Part shown: positions 44,604-53,946 of the stretch, piece after piece
Numbering within the stretch: position 1 is the first letter of the stretch
How the letters are laid out: every line of letters begins with the position of its first letter
Assembly (NCBI GenBank): GCA_965247355.1
Contig: OZ252011.1
Location: 3,534,001-3,598,000 of the forward strand
Origin: RHLJ01 sp965247355
GTDB lineage: Bacteria > Bacteroidota > Rhodothermia > Balneolales > Balneolaceae
Reading direction: 5' to 3'
Length of the DNA stretch: 64,000 bases
Translations under genes and position numbers: made by a program
The notes under the pieces: model-generated
What the model saw: the letters and a program-made list of their open reading frames with translations, nothing else
What the model was told of the DNA's origin: nothing
The model's database searches: none

Positions 44604-46482
44604 AAACCTTCTCAGCTAATTCCAGCCAGCGAAGTTCTTTTTCTTCAATTAATTCTTTTGTATTCGCGTAGGATTGAGATAGTTTCTGAAGCTTCTCATA
44701 ATCCTGTTCGGTGTTCATTTGAGATTCGATTTCAGATTTTTCGACTTCGAGTTGTTCGATCTCTTTTTCTAATTTCTGAAACTCTTTCTTCTCATTGAAG
44801 CTTAATTTCTTTGATTCTTTGGGCGATGAATCCGTTGTTTTTGGAAGTTCTTTTTTTGTCTGACTTTTTTTCTCTTCGTTTAAAGCGGCATCAGCTTCAT
44901 CTTTATATTCCTGATAGGTGCCGTTGAAATCTTTGATTATTCCATTTCCCTCGAATACAAAGTAATGATCAACCAGGTTATCCATAAAATACCGATCATG
45001 GGAAACGATGATCAGGCAGCCACCAAAATCAGCTAAAAAAGATTCCAGTTTTTCGAGGGTAATCAGATCAAGGTCGTTGGTAGGCTCATCCAGAATTAAG
45101 AAATTCGGATTTTTAATTAGAACCATCATCAACCCAAGTCGACGTTTTTCACCCCCGCTTAGCTTTGAAACCGGAGTATATTGCATCTTGGAATCGAACA
45201 TGAAATGCTCCAAAAACTGAGAAGCTGAAATAGTATCTCCATTTGAAAGTTCAATCACTTCTGCCACTTCTTTAATGACATCAATAACCCGTTCACTCTC
45301 CTTAAACGAAATGCCTTGTTGCTTGTAGTGACCATAAATAATGGTTTGGCCTGTCAGAACTTCTCCTGAATCCGGTTTTTCTTCTCCGGTAATTATTTTC
45401 AGAAACGTACTTTTTCCAACTCCATTCTTTCCGATGATCCCTATTTTTTCTCCTTTGTTAAAAGAGTATTCGAAATCATCCAAAATGACCAGGTCATCGT
45501 AACTCTTATTCACTTTCTTGAGTTCTAGAACCTGCCCACCAATTCTTGAAACACTAACATCAAGCTGAATCTCCTGTTTTACTTTCCCGGATTTAGCTTT
45601 CTTTTCTGTTTCATAAAAAGCATCAATTCTGGATTTTGATTTAGTAGTACGTGCTTTGGGTTGCCGGCGCATCCATTCCAGTTCTTTCTTTGCTAACTTG
45701 CCAGCTTTGGCTACTTCAGTGGCATAGACTTCTTCACGCTCAGCTTTCTTTTGAAGGAAGTATGCATAATTTCCTTTGTGGTGATACAGTTGACCATCTT
45801 CAATCTCCAGTATATGATTGCATACACGGTCCAGGAAGTAACGATCGTGAGTTACCATCAGCAAGGTCATCGTACTTTTTGTGAGGTAGGCTTCCAGCCA
45901 TTCAATCATCTCTACATCAAGGTGGTTTGTAGGTTCATCCAGAACTAAGAGATCCGGTTCATCTAACAAAGCAAAAGCAAGTGCTACCCGTTTTCTTTGG
46001 CCTCCGGAAAGAGAAGAGATCGATTGATCTAAATCATGAATATTTAAGTGACCAAGAATTTGCTGGAGCCGTTGTTCATAATCCCAGGCATTTGCAGCAT
46101 CCATCTGTGCAAGGGCTTTATCAAAAGCTTTCTGGGTTTCCTCAGTATAGTTTTCAGACTGTGCTTCCACAGCTTTTTCATAGCGCCGAACCACTTTAAC
46201 CATTTCGTTATCACCATGAGTAATGAACTCATTGATGGTCATAGCATCGTCCAATTCTGGCTCTTGCTCTAGAAGGCTTACTCGAATTCCATTACGGATC
46301 ATTACTTCGCCGGAATCCGGTTGTTCCTTACCTGCAAGAATTTTCAGAAGTGTTGATTTACCCGTTCCATTCTGAGCAATCAGAGCTGTTTTATCGCCTT
46401 TGGATATACCGAATGTGAGACCCTCGAAAAGAAGCTTCAGCCCGTATTTTTTGCTTAGATTTTCAGTGGAAAGATAGGTCAT
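44602..46482 (-). CDS. ABC-F family ATPase, Uup-like
   Basis: An ATG at 46482 follows a TTG at 46488; both give nearly the same 626-628 residues. Two ATPase modules without membrane segments are seen. The first has Walker A AQNGTGKS, signature LSGGQRKRVALA and Walker B LLVLDEPTNHLD. The second has GKNGVGKS, KLSGGEKRRLGLM and FLILDEPTNDLD. The linker between them (RRQPKARTTKSKSRID) is the Uup-type arm. A C-terminal coiled-coil (about 550-626) completes the match. ABC-F proteins act on translating ribosomes; Uup is linked to ribosome and DNA replication homeostasis. It stands alone. Confidence 0.94.
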   Translation of the reverse strand: MTYLSTENLSKKYGLKLLFEGLTFGISKGDKTALIAQNGTGKSTLLKILAGKEQPDSGEVMIRNGIRVSLLEQEPELDDAMTINEFITHGDNEMVKVVRRYEKAVEAQSENYTEETQKAFDKALAQMDAANAWDYEQRLQQILGHLNIHDLDQSISSLSGGQRKRVALAFALLDEPDLLVLDEPTNHLDVEMIEWLEAYLTKSTMTLLMVTHDRYFLDRVCNHILEIEDGQLYHHKGNYAYFLQKKAEREEVYATEVAKAGKLAKKELEWMRRQPKARTTKSKSRIDAFYETEKKAKSGKVKQEIQLDVSVSRIGGQVLELKKVNKSYDDLVILDDFEYSFNKGEKIGIIGKNGVGKSTFLKIITGEEKPDSGEVLTGQTIIYGHYKQQGISFKESERVIDVIKEVAEVIELSNGDTISASQFLEHFMFDSKMQYTPVSKLSGGEKRRLGLMMVLIKNPNFLILDEPTNDLDLITLEKLESFLADFGGCLIIVSHDRYFMDNLVDHYFVFEGNGIIKDFNGTYQEYKDEADAALNEEKKSQTKKELPKTTDSSPKESKKLSFNEKKEFQKLEKEIEQLEVEKSEIESQMNTEQDYEKLQKLSQSYANTKELIEEKELRWLELAEKV

Positions 46483-46526
46483 GTACAAAAACAGTCTTTA
46501 TGAAATTAGAAATAGATATGAACCTA

Positions 46527-49160
46527 TTATTCAACCTTATTAATCGTCCAGCAGCGGAGACCTTCTCGAGTTTGGGCAATCAATTCTTTTTGCCCGTCAC
46601 CATTTAAGTCGGCTATGATGGGATACTTCATTCCGGAAGTTGGAATATTGAAAATCCTGCGGCCGGTAAGAATCTCCCAGGCGAATAGCCTTCCAAAGTC
46701 CGCCAAAGCGACCAGCTCCATATCACCATCTCCATTTATATCGATAATTTGTGGAGACATTGTTGCTGATGCTGGTTGACCCAGGCTATGAGTAACCTTC
46801 AATTCTCCTATAGGATTGAACATGAAAATGGAGCCATTAGCACTCTGGGTTACGTATAAATCAGAACGATAAAAACGCACGCTATCTCTTAAAAGGATAT
46901 TTGGCTTAACCGAAAAACTGGTTAGCTGGTTGTTGGTCGCATACACCGATTTGATTGAAATAGAATCCATCTGGATACTTATTGCCAGAGAATCTTTAAA
47001 ACTTGGTTGTTTTCCAATGGAGTATACGTATCCATCAGTAGCTGATCCCAACACCTGATTTTCAAAAATATAGGGAGAGCTTGTGAAGCTGGCATTAGTA
47101 AATGTTGGATATCCTGGACGAATTCCACCACTTCTTAACCAACTGTGAAGAATATTTTCAGAGTAGGCCCAGATTGACCATGTTCCATCAACCTGAGTAA
47201 ACACAGGTTGCCTGTTTACGATTGTATTGGTGAATTGAGGCCAGCCACGTACATTTTGTCCACGCCCGTCAATTACATGGACCCTGCGGTTTTCAGTCGC
47301 TACAATAATCTCAGGGATTCCATTTCTGAGTACATCCGTAACTACAATGGGTGCACTAACTCGTTCCCCAATTTCAATCGGAAATTGGGGGAGAAGATTC
47401 CCACTTTCGTTCCACGCATAAATTTTAGTGCCGGCTGCTAGAAGAATGATAGGTTGCCCATTTCCGTACCAATCGTAGAGAACAGGACTTCCAACTGGTA
47501 CATCGCCATTGGTACTCGCATTCATAACTACAGTACCATCAAATGCAAGTGCTTTTACATTTCCAGTTGTGGTTGAGAAAATAATTTCTTCTGTTGAGCT
47601 TCCAACAATATTTGCTAAAACAGGTGTGCCGGATAGTTCTTCGCCATTAATGGGCAGAACCCATAATTCATCATAAGGTTGAGTAGAGCCTTCTTCTGTA
47701 ATGGATTTAAAATTGAAACTAACTGAGTTCGAATTGGGAACCTGTGAAAATAACATCATCGTAATATCATATTGGCCAATTAACCCCGTAAGGGTGTTTC
47801 TGGGCATCAGATAAGGCTCAATAAATTTCAGGAAATCATCCGTGTAAGACCAAACAAAACCGCTGATTTCTGAAGGAGTATTTCTTCGAGTGGTTGAATA
47901 AGTTTCATTGTAATAAATAACTCGTCGTCTGTTTCTATCTGACTCAACACTTTCCGAAAGTCCTTTTCGTTTGGAGATAACGGCTACATCTCTGGCAAAT
48001 GAAAGGTAAAAATCATTGAAAGGAACCAGATCTGAACCAATAAGTTGTGCCAATATTTCACTTTGTATGTAATAAGAGTTTCCCGTTTTTTCAAGAAGAC
48101 CTTGCTCAGCAAAACCTTCAATAGTATTTCGAAATGCGTTTACGCTTTGTAGTTTTCTGAGAAACAAATACTCTCCATCCGCAAGTAGTCCTGATTCCGG
48201 AAAAGTTACCACTGCAAACTCATTGTCGGTAGAAAGTGCCAGATCCCTGTAGGCATCAGAATCAGAAATCAACAGAGAATCAATTCTTGAAAAATCTTTG
48301 GATGGGTTTGCGGGAATAAGTTTAGGCTGTAGTCTGAAAATACCAAAAGCCGCAGCATTACTTGCAATAAACCGGTCTAGTGAGATATCCCTGTTCTCAG
48401 AAGTGAGTGCCTGAATTAATTCTGATCTTGTAGTATCCTTTAAATCCAATGTTCCACTAAAATCAAAAGCAGGAGTAGTAGTTTCGGAAGGAGTGAAGCT
48501 AAGGGAAGTGGGCTGTACTCCAGTAAAAGAACCCATTACTGATGGACGAAAGGTGACCTGAGTAAATTGCTGAACCCAGTGATCCAGATGCTCTGAATTT
48601 ATAATAAGCTGACCCGGTGCAGGTTCAGAATCTATTTCCATACTCTTACTAAATCCGGAATACGCTCTTAGCGAATTTTCAACAGCACGGCTCGATGGGG
48701 AAGCAACCAGCCAATCATGAACTTGTGCTACAAAAAGCTGATACTCTCGAATGTGGACTTTATGAATATTGATGCCGGTAAAGGAATAATTATTTTGCTC
48801 AAAAGGCTCATAAAAAGCGGAAACCCAATTTTCAATCTCCTGATCAGTTTCGCTTACCCAAAGAAATTGGGATTCAGTTGAAGCAGCCGGATATAATACT
48901 AAAGCTTTTAAATCCAGGTTCTGTGTTACTATGGAATCAATTTCCAAAACCTGTTGAAGTGCGGATGGAGTTAAATCATCCAAAATAGGAGCGTATTCGG
49001 TCTGAGAAATATCACTAAGTTCAACCCCTGCTTTAGGTATGATTAAAAAAGTAGATTCCTCAGGAATTAACTTGACCCAGCTTCGTTCAGGTATGGAGTT
49101 ACATCCCCATAAAATGACAATGCAAAAAAAGGTAATGATTGAGCAATGAGTACGTCGCAT
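46527..49160 (-). CDS. Large lipoprotein with FG-GAP-type propeller repeats
   Basis: The 877-residue protein begins with a lipoprotein signal (ILWGC, Cys20). Residues about 30-440 contain a DUF3352-like unit, with internal repeats of SFTGVQPTSLSFTPSE-like strands. The second half (about 470-877) is a beta-propeller made of FG-GAP/VCBS-type blades (DINGDGDMELVALADFGRL, DLNGDGQKELIAQTREG). It is expected on the cell surface or in the periplasm. The function is unknown. It is divergent from the BatA-like gene across 111 bp. Confidence 0.82.
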   Translation of the reverse strand: MRRTHCSIITFFCIVILWGCNSIPERSWVKLIPEESTFLIIPKAGVELSDISQTEYAPILDDLTPSALQQVLEIDSIVTQNLDLKALVLYPAASTESQFLWVSETDQEIENWVSAFYEPFEQNNYSFTGINIHKVHIREYQLFVAQVHDWLVASPSSRAVENSLRAYSGFSKSMEIDSEPAPGQLIINSEHLDHWVQQFTQVTFRPSVMGSFTGVQPTSLSFTPSETTTPAFDFSGTLDLKDTTRSELIQALTSENRDISLDRFIASNAAAFGIFRLQPKLIPANPSKDFSRIDSLLISDSDAYRDLALSTDNEFAVVTFPESGLLADGEYLFLRKLQSVNAFRNTIEGFAEQGLLEKTGNSYYIQSEILAQLIGSDLVPFNDFYLSFARDVAVISKRKGLSESVESDRNRRRVIYYNETYSTTRRNTPSEISGFVWSYTDDFLKFIEPYLMPRNTLTGLIGQYDITMMLFSQVPNSNSVSFNFKSITEEGSTQPYDELWVLPINGEELSGTPVLANIVGSSTEEIIFSTTTGNVKALAFDGTVVMNASTNGDVPVGSPVLYDWYGNGQPIILLAAGTKIYAWNESGNLLPQFPIEIGERVSAPIVVTDVLRNGIPEIIVATENRRVHVIDGRGQNVRGWPQFTNTIVNRQPVFTQVDGTWSIWAYSENILHSWLRSGGIRPGYPTFTNASFTSSPYIFENQVLGSATDGYVYSIGKQPSFKDSLAISIQMDSISIKSVYATNNQLTSFSVKPNILLRDSVRFYRSDLYVTQSANGSIFMFNPIGELKVTHSLGQPASATMSPQIIDINGDGDMELVALADFGRLFAWEILTGRRIFNIPTSGMKYPIIADLNGDGQKELIAQTREGLRCWTINKVE

Positions 49161-49271
49161 GAATGGAATTAGACCGTCGTTTTTTGAATATTACAATACA
49201 TCGTTAATGCATGGAAACTCAAAAAGTTCCTTCGTTAATATTTCCACAAAATAACATTTTTTCTGAGCTAA

Positions 49272-51365
49272 ATGAGTTTTTTAAGCCCGCTTTTTTTGAT
49301 TGCAGTTTCAGCCATCGGGCTTCCGCTGATAATTCACCTATTGAATTTGAAAAGGCCTCAGAGGGTTCAATTCTCTACGCTGGCATTTTTTAAGGAACTT
49401 CAAAAGACAACAATTCGCAAAATCAGGATAAAAAAATACCTGTTGTTGCTTTTAAGATTGCTGGCTATAGCGTGCCTGGCAGTAGTTTTGGCTCGCCCCT
49501 TTTTACCACCCGGACTTAATGGTTCAGCAAATAGTCAGGCTCCGGCATTAAATGCCATATTGATTGATAACAGTATAAGTATGAGTAGAATTGGAGATAA
49601 AGGTCCCTTGATTGAACAAGCTAAAAGTATTGTAAAATCGATTGAAGCTTCATCAAAAGATGATGATCGATTTATTTTGCAGGTAACTAATGGTGATGCA
49701 CAGTATTCAACGATTGTGGGGCACAATCAACTACTACGAAGAATAGAGGAAATTGATGTAATTGCAGCGGGTAATTACACTAATGAACGAATCGAAAATT
49801 TATATGTAGTACTGAATGATGCCCCTTATCAAAATAAACGATTATTTATTATCGGGGATGGGCAATCAAGTCAGTTTAAAAGAGAATTGCCTGATACAGA
49901 AGATCGCTCGATAACAACAAGCTACATTAATCTGGGTGAGGTTAATGTTCAGAATACTGTAGTCACGAAACTTGAATCTTCAACAAATATGATTGGAGCT
50001 CGATTACCGGTTAATCTTACAGTAACTGTTGAGAATAAAGGGGAAGTCCCGATTGCTAATCAATTTGTGTCTTTAGAATTTTCGGGGAGCTTAGTTGGAC
50101 AGTACTCACTTTCTATGGAAGCCAATTCAAGCAGAACATTTAGTTTTGAAGTTGTACCACAAAGAATGGGTTCAACCAATGGAAAAGTAATCATCGAAGG
50201 AGATGAGTTTACCCAGGACAACGAGTACTTTTTTACTATTCAGGTTCCTGAAACACGACGGATTTTGTGGGTAAAAGAAGAAAAGCCAGCAACAGCTTCA
50301 CTTGAATCATATACCGGAGTAGTTTTGGAGGCTTCAGGTAGCAACGACGCCCAACTTAGCTATCAAGAAGCAGGAGTTGAGGTATTGGGTACAAATGAAA
50401 TTTCGGGATTTGATGCAATCATTCTGGATGGAGTTAACACTATTCCTGAATTTGCATTTACGAATCTGCAGGAGTTTGTACAGGGAGGAAGAGGTCTTGT
50501 TTTTTTCCCATCCGAAAACGGTGATATTCGTAATTACAATGACTTTCTACGCCAATTTAATGTGGGTGATTTTGAAGGGATAACAGGAGAATATGCCTCT
50601 TTTAATGCTGTTGCAAAAGGTAGTGAAGTTCAGGAGGATCATCCGATTTTTGCGGGACTATTTGAACGTGAGGAAAATGAGGAGCTAAGAATTGCAGATC
50701 CGGAGATCTATTATTATTACAAGTTAAAACCTTCTTCATCTCCTGGTGGGTTTAATATTTTGACTCTTAATACTGACGACCCATTAATCAGGGAAAAACG
50801 TTTTGGGGAAGGAAAACTGATTATTTCCAGTATAGGGAACTCACCCGGGTGGTCAAATTTTGCGGTTAAACCTTTATATGCTCCATTGTACTACCGAGCG
50901 TTATTATATGCTGCATCATCAGACGAAGGTGGATTCTCAGCCCACCAGTTGGGTGAAATATTTACCTGGTCGGGTGATTTAGATGCTGAAAATGTTTCGA
51001 TTTTAGTAAACCAGGAAACCGTAATCCCGGAGGTAAAAATTGTAGCAACCGGTGTTCAGTTGAACTATCCGGGCGAAGCATGGAATCCTGGCTGGGTAAC
51101 TATTAAGGATGAAAATCGTGAATACTCTGTAGCAGTGAATCTGGAACGGAATGAATCCGACTTTGGTAATCAAAATACAGAATCTATATTCGAAGATGTT
51201 GCATACGTTGATGCGTCAGATTTAGAAGAAGATTCTTTGGAAGCTGAAATTAAAGCATCCGGATTCGGACGAGAAATTTGGAGCTGGTTTATGTTGGCAG
51301 GATTACTTTTTTTAGTGATGGAATCATTGCTTTCTGTACTTTATAAAGCAGAAAAAATAACCTGA
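49272..51365 (+). CDS. BatA-domain / vWA-type membrane protein
   Basis: The 697-residue protein opens with the BatA N-terminal hairpin (LSPLFLIAVSAIGLPLIIHLL, then RVQFSTLAFF). A second membrane segment follows (LLLLRLLAIACLAVVLARPF). A von Willebrand A-like domain follows from about residue 90 with a DNSISMS MIDAS-type motif. The C-terminus has another membrane segment. Bat-type proteins act in the Bacteroidota envelope, often with MoxR ATPases. No MoxR lies nearby. Its stop overlaps the next start (ATGA), the first link of a five-gene run to 56940. Confidence 0.87.
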   Translation: MSFLSPLFLIAVSAIGLPLIIHLLNLKRPQRVQFSTLAFFKELQKTTIRKIRIKKYLLLLLRLLAIACLAVVLARPFLPPGLNGSANSQAPALNAILIDNSISMSRIGDKGPLIEQAKSIVKSIEASSKDDDRFILQVTNGDAQYSTIVGHNQLLRRIEEIDVIAAGNYTNERIENLYVVLNDAPYQNKRLFIIGDGQSSQFKRELPDTEDRSITTSYINLGEVNVQNTVVTKLESSTNMIGARLPVNLTVTVENKGEVPIANQFVSLEFSGSLVGQYSLSMEANSSRTFSFEVVPQRMGSTNGKVIIEGDEFTQDNEYFFTIQVPETRRILWVKEEKPATASLESYTGVVLEASGSNDAQLSYQEAGVEVLGTNEISGFDAIILDGVNTIPEFAFTNLQEFVQGGRGLVFFPSENGDIRNYNDFLRQFNVGDFEGITGEYASFNAVAKGSEVQEDHPIFAGLFEREENEELRIADPEIYYYYKLKPSSSPGGFNILTLNTDDPLIREKRFGEGKLIISSIGNSPGWSNFAVKPLYAPLYYRALLYAASSDEGGFSAHQLGEIFTWSGDLDAENVSILVNQETVIPEVKIVATGVQLNYPGEAWNPGWVTIKDENREYSVAVNLERNESDFGNQNTESIFEDVAYVDASDLEEDSLEAEIKASGFGREIWSWFMLAGLLFLVMESLLSVLYKAEKIT

Positions 51366-51949
51366 TGAAAGATATACTTCTCATATTTTTTTACGGAACA
51401 GTGGTATTATTTACCATAGCATCTACTCTTCTTGCGGGTTATTCCCTTCAGAATAAATTCCGTTTGAGAAATGTGCGTCTGAACTGGCGTGCAGGAAAAA
51501 TGAGAGGATACCCCTTGTTTGCGACTGTATTTTTGGGGTTGATAGGAGCACTCGGTTCAATAGTTTATTTTATTGGGGATACAGAGAACTACACCATTTT
51601 TGCTGCTTATGTTTGGATTGGGTGCATGTGGTTTGTTTCCAGTTATCTTGCTTCCAAGCATTATATAACTGATCACGGGATTGTTAAAAACCTGAATGAA
51701 CCGTCCCAGACAATTCCATGGTTTCAGGTGATGGATTTTGTGGAGCGGGAAAGCCTGCAGGGATCAGAATTTACTTTCACGTATTCCGAGATGGATAAAT
51801 CACTTACTCAAGGCTATAAACAGCTTCGGCTTTTTGTGCCGGTCACAAAACGCAAAGCATTCAAAAAAGTGGTATCTTTGAAACTGAAATCACGTTTTGA
51901 GGAAGAATCACTTCCCAAGATTGACCTCAGGAGAATTCAAGAAGAATAA
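51365..51949 (+). CDS. Membrane protein, likely PH-like domain, unknown function
   Basis: The 194-residue protein has about three membrane segments (residues 4-24, 48-68 and 75-97). A soluble C-terminal part (KHYITDHGIVKNLNEPSQTIPWFQVMDFVERES) has the strand pattern of bacterial PH (bPH) domains. I do not recognise a named family with confidence. It is translationally coupled by the ATGA overlap to the BatA-like gene and followed 10 nt later by hflX. Confidence 0.7.
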   Translation: MKDILLIFFYGTVVLFTIASTLLAGYSLQNKFRLRNVRLNWRAGKMRGYPLFATVFLGLIGALGSIVYFIGDTENYTIFAAYVWIGCMWFVSSYLASKHYITDHGIVKNLNEPSQTIPWFQVMDFVERESLQGSEFTFTYSEMDKSLTQGYKQLRLFVPVTKRKAFKKVVSLKLKSRFEEESLPKIDLRRIQEE

Positions 51950-51959
51950 AGGACACTGA

Positions 51960-53249
51960 TTGCTAGACGACGTTAAAAATTCAGATATAGAGAAAGAACG
52001 AGTAATGCTGGTTGGGCTATATGGTCCTGATACCACCCGACGACAAGCCGAAGAATATTTAGAAGAGCTGGAAATGCTCACCGATACTGCAGGCGGAGTT
52101 ACGGTAGAAAAAGTACTTCAAAATCGAACACGCCCCGATGTTTCTACCTACGTTGGAAAAGGGAAACTGCAGGAACTCAAAGGCCAAATGAAAGGGCTGA
52201 ATATCGGAACTATTATTTTCGATGATGACCTCTCTCCAACCCAAATCAGAAATGTAGAAGCTGGTACGGATGCCAAAGTACTCGATCGAAGCGCACTAAT
52301 ACTGGATATTTTTGCATCACGTGCAAAAACATCAGCAGCAAAAACTCAGGTTGAATTGGCGCAGCTTCAGTATTTACTTCCAAGATTGACCCGCTACTGG
52401 ACTCACCTTTCCCGACAAAGTGGTGGAATTGGTACAAAAGGTCCCGGTGAAACTCAGATCGAGACGGATAGAAGAATAATTGGTCAACGTATTGGAGTAT
52501 TAAAGAGCAAGCTGGAAAAATTAGATCGCCAGCGGACTACTCAGCGCAAGAGTAGGGAAGGGATGACGAGAATTTCATTGGTCGGTTATACAAACGCAGG
52601 AAAGTCTACGTTGATGAATGCGTTCACAGAAACCAATGTGCTGGCTGAAAACAGATTATTTGCCACGCTTGATTCTACAGTACGTCGTCATCAACTTGAG
52701 AACCATGAAGTGCTGCTTTCAGATACAGTTGGTTTTATCAGGAAGCTCCCACACAATTTGATTGAGAGTTTTAAGTCTACACTGGATGAAGTTCGGGAGG
52801 CAGATATTCTCCTGCATGTGGTGGACGGTTCATCCAATATGGCACACGAATATATTGATGTAGTTGATACTACTCTGGAAGAACTTAATGCTACCAATAC
52901 TCGCACCATATTAGTGCTCAACAAAGTTGATAAAATGGATGCAGAGCAAATTGCTTACATGTGTGATGAATATCCGGATGCTTGTTTTGTATCAGCTGAA
53001 CGAGGAATCGGTTTATCGGAACTTGAGGATAAAATCGAAGAGCAAATTGAGAATAACTATATAACAGAGACCCTTCAGATTCCTGTTTCAAAATATAAAG
53101 CAGTTGCTTTCATACATGAGAATGCAACGGTTGAACATGAAGAATATGTTGGGAGCGATGTGAAAGTAACCTTCAGCATTGCTAAAAAAGATTTTAAGCA
53201 ATTATCCCATTTGTTAAATACTATTGGGGAGGAGAAAGAAGTTATCTAG
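51960..53249 (+). CDS. hflX: Ribosome-associated GTPase HflX
   Basis: The 429-residue protein starts at a TTG (51960) with AAAGGA correctly spaced upstream, better supported than the internal ATG. The HflX N-terminal subdomain has STYVGKGKLQELK and IIFDDDLSPTQIRN. The glycine-rich SGGIGTKGPGETQIETDRR loop is diagnostic. The GTPase has G1 GYTNAGKS, G3 DTVGFIRKLPH and G4 NKVD. HflX rescues or splits stalled ribosomes under stress. It overlaps functionally with, and is 2 nt before, the CBS protein. Confidence 0.95.
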   Translation: MLDDVKNSDIEKERVMLVGLYGPDTTRRQAEEYLEELEMLTDTAGGVTVEKVLQNRTRPDVSTYVGKGKLQELKGQMKGLNIGTIIFDDDLSPTQIRNVEAGTDAKVLDRSALILDIFASRAKTSAAKTQVELAQLQYLLPRLTRYWTHLSRQSGGIGTKGPGETQIETDRRIIGQRIGVLKSKLEKLDRQRTTQRKSREGMTRISLVGYTNAGKSTLMNAFTETNVLAENRLFATLDSTVRRHQLENHEVLLSDTVGFIRKLPHNLIESFKSTLDEVREADILLHVVDGSSNMAHEYIDVVDTTLEELNATNTRTILVLNKVDKMDAEQIAYMCDEYPDACFVSAERGIGLSELEDKIEEQIENNYITETLQIPVSKYKAVAFIHENATVEHEEYVGSDVKVTFSIAKKDFKQLSHLLNTIGEEKEVI

Positions 53250-53251
53250 GC

Positions 53252-53914
53252 ATGCAAGTTCGAGAAATTCTAAATACAGACATCGCCCCGCTTAAGACTA
53301 CAGATACTGTAGCTTTGGCATTGACTAAATTGGATCTGCTCCATACTACCAAGTTTCCGGTAGTAGATGAAGGTAAATTAGTCGGGATGGTTTCGCTTGA
53401 GACTTTAATTGAAGTTGAGAATGAAGATGTCCTCATTAAGCACGTTCCTTTGGATGATAATATTTCTCTGCCTCAGGATCAGCACCTCTTTGAGGCTACC
53501 CGTAAAATGTTGTCCCACGAATTATACATTCTTCCCGTAATTGACAGGGATAAGAATTTTCTCGGTATGATTAAGAAAAGGGAAGTGTTAGAAGCACTGG
53601 GAAGTTTATTCAATCTGCAGTCATTCGGATCAGTGCTTACTATAGAAATGATGCCTTATGATTTTACACTTTCTGAAATGATCAGGATAATAGAATCTGA
53701 AAATGCTAAGATTCTTGGAGTAGCAGTTCAAAAACCTGGCGAGACGAATGATTTTTATCGCGTTTCTGTGAAATTGAGTATCGAAGATTCTTCTGCTGTA
53801 AGTTCTGCTTTGCAACGATACGGCTATGTGGTAACCTCTCAAATCAGCAGCGGAACGATGGAAAAAGATTTTTCTGACAGAGCTGACGAACTTATTCGCT
53901 ATCTTGACATATAA
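53252..53914 (+). CDS. CBS-domain pair protein
   Basis: The 220-residue protein has two CBS domains (about 1-58 and 62-122), with VREILNTDIAPLKTTDTVALALTKL and KNFLGMIKKREVLEALGSL as their ends. The C-terminal part (about 125-215) is ACT-like (ILGVAVQKPGETNDFYRVSVKLS). Such proteins bind adenosine nucleotides and regulate a partner. The partner is not shown here. Its start is 2 nt after hflX, so both are on one transcript. Confidence 0.87.
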   Translation: MQVREILNTDIAPLKTTDTVALALTKLDLLHTTKFPVVDEGKLVGMVSLETLIEVENEDVLIKHVPLDDNISLPQDQHLFEATRKMLSHELYILPVIDRDKNFLGMIKKREVLEALGSLFNLQSFGSVLTIEMMPYDFTLSEMIRIIESENAKILGVAVQKPGETNDFYRVSVKLSIEDSSAVSSALQRYGYVVTSQISSGTMEKDFSDRADELIRYLDI

Positions 53915-53946
53915 GGAGTAAAACTAACCCATATTTCGCGAACTAA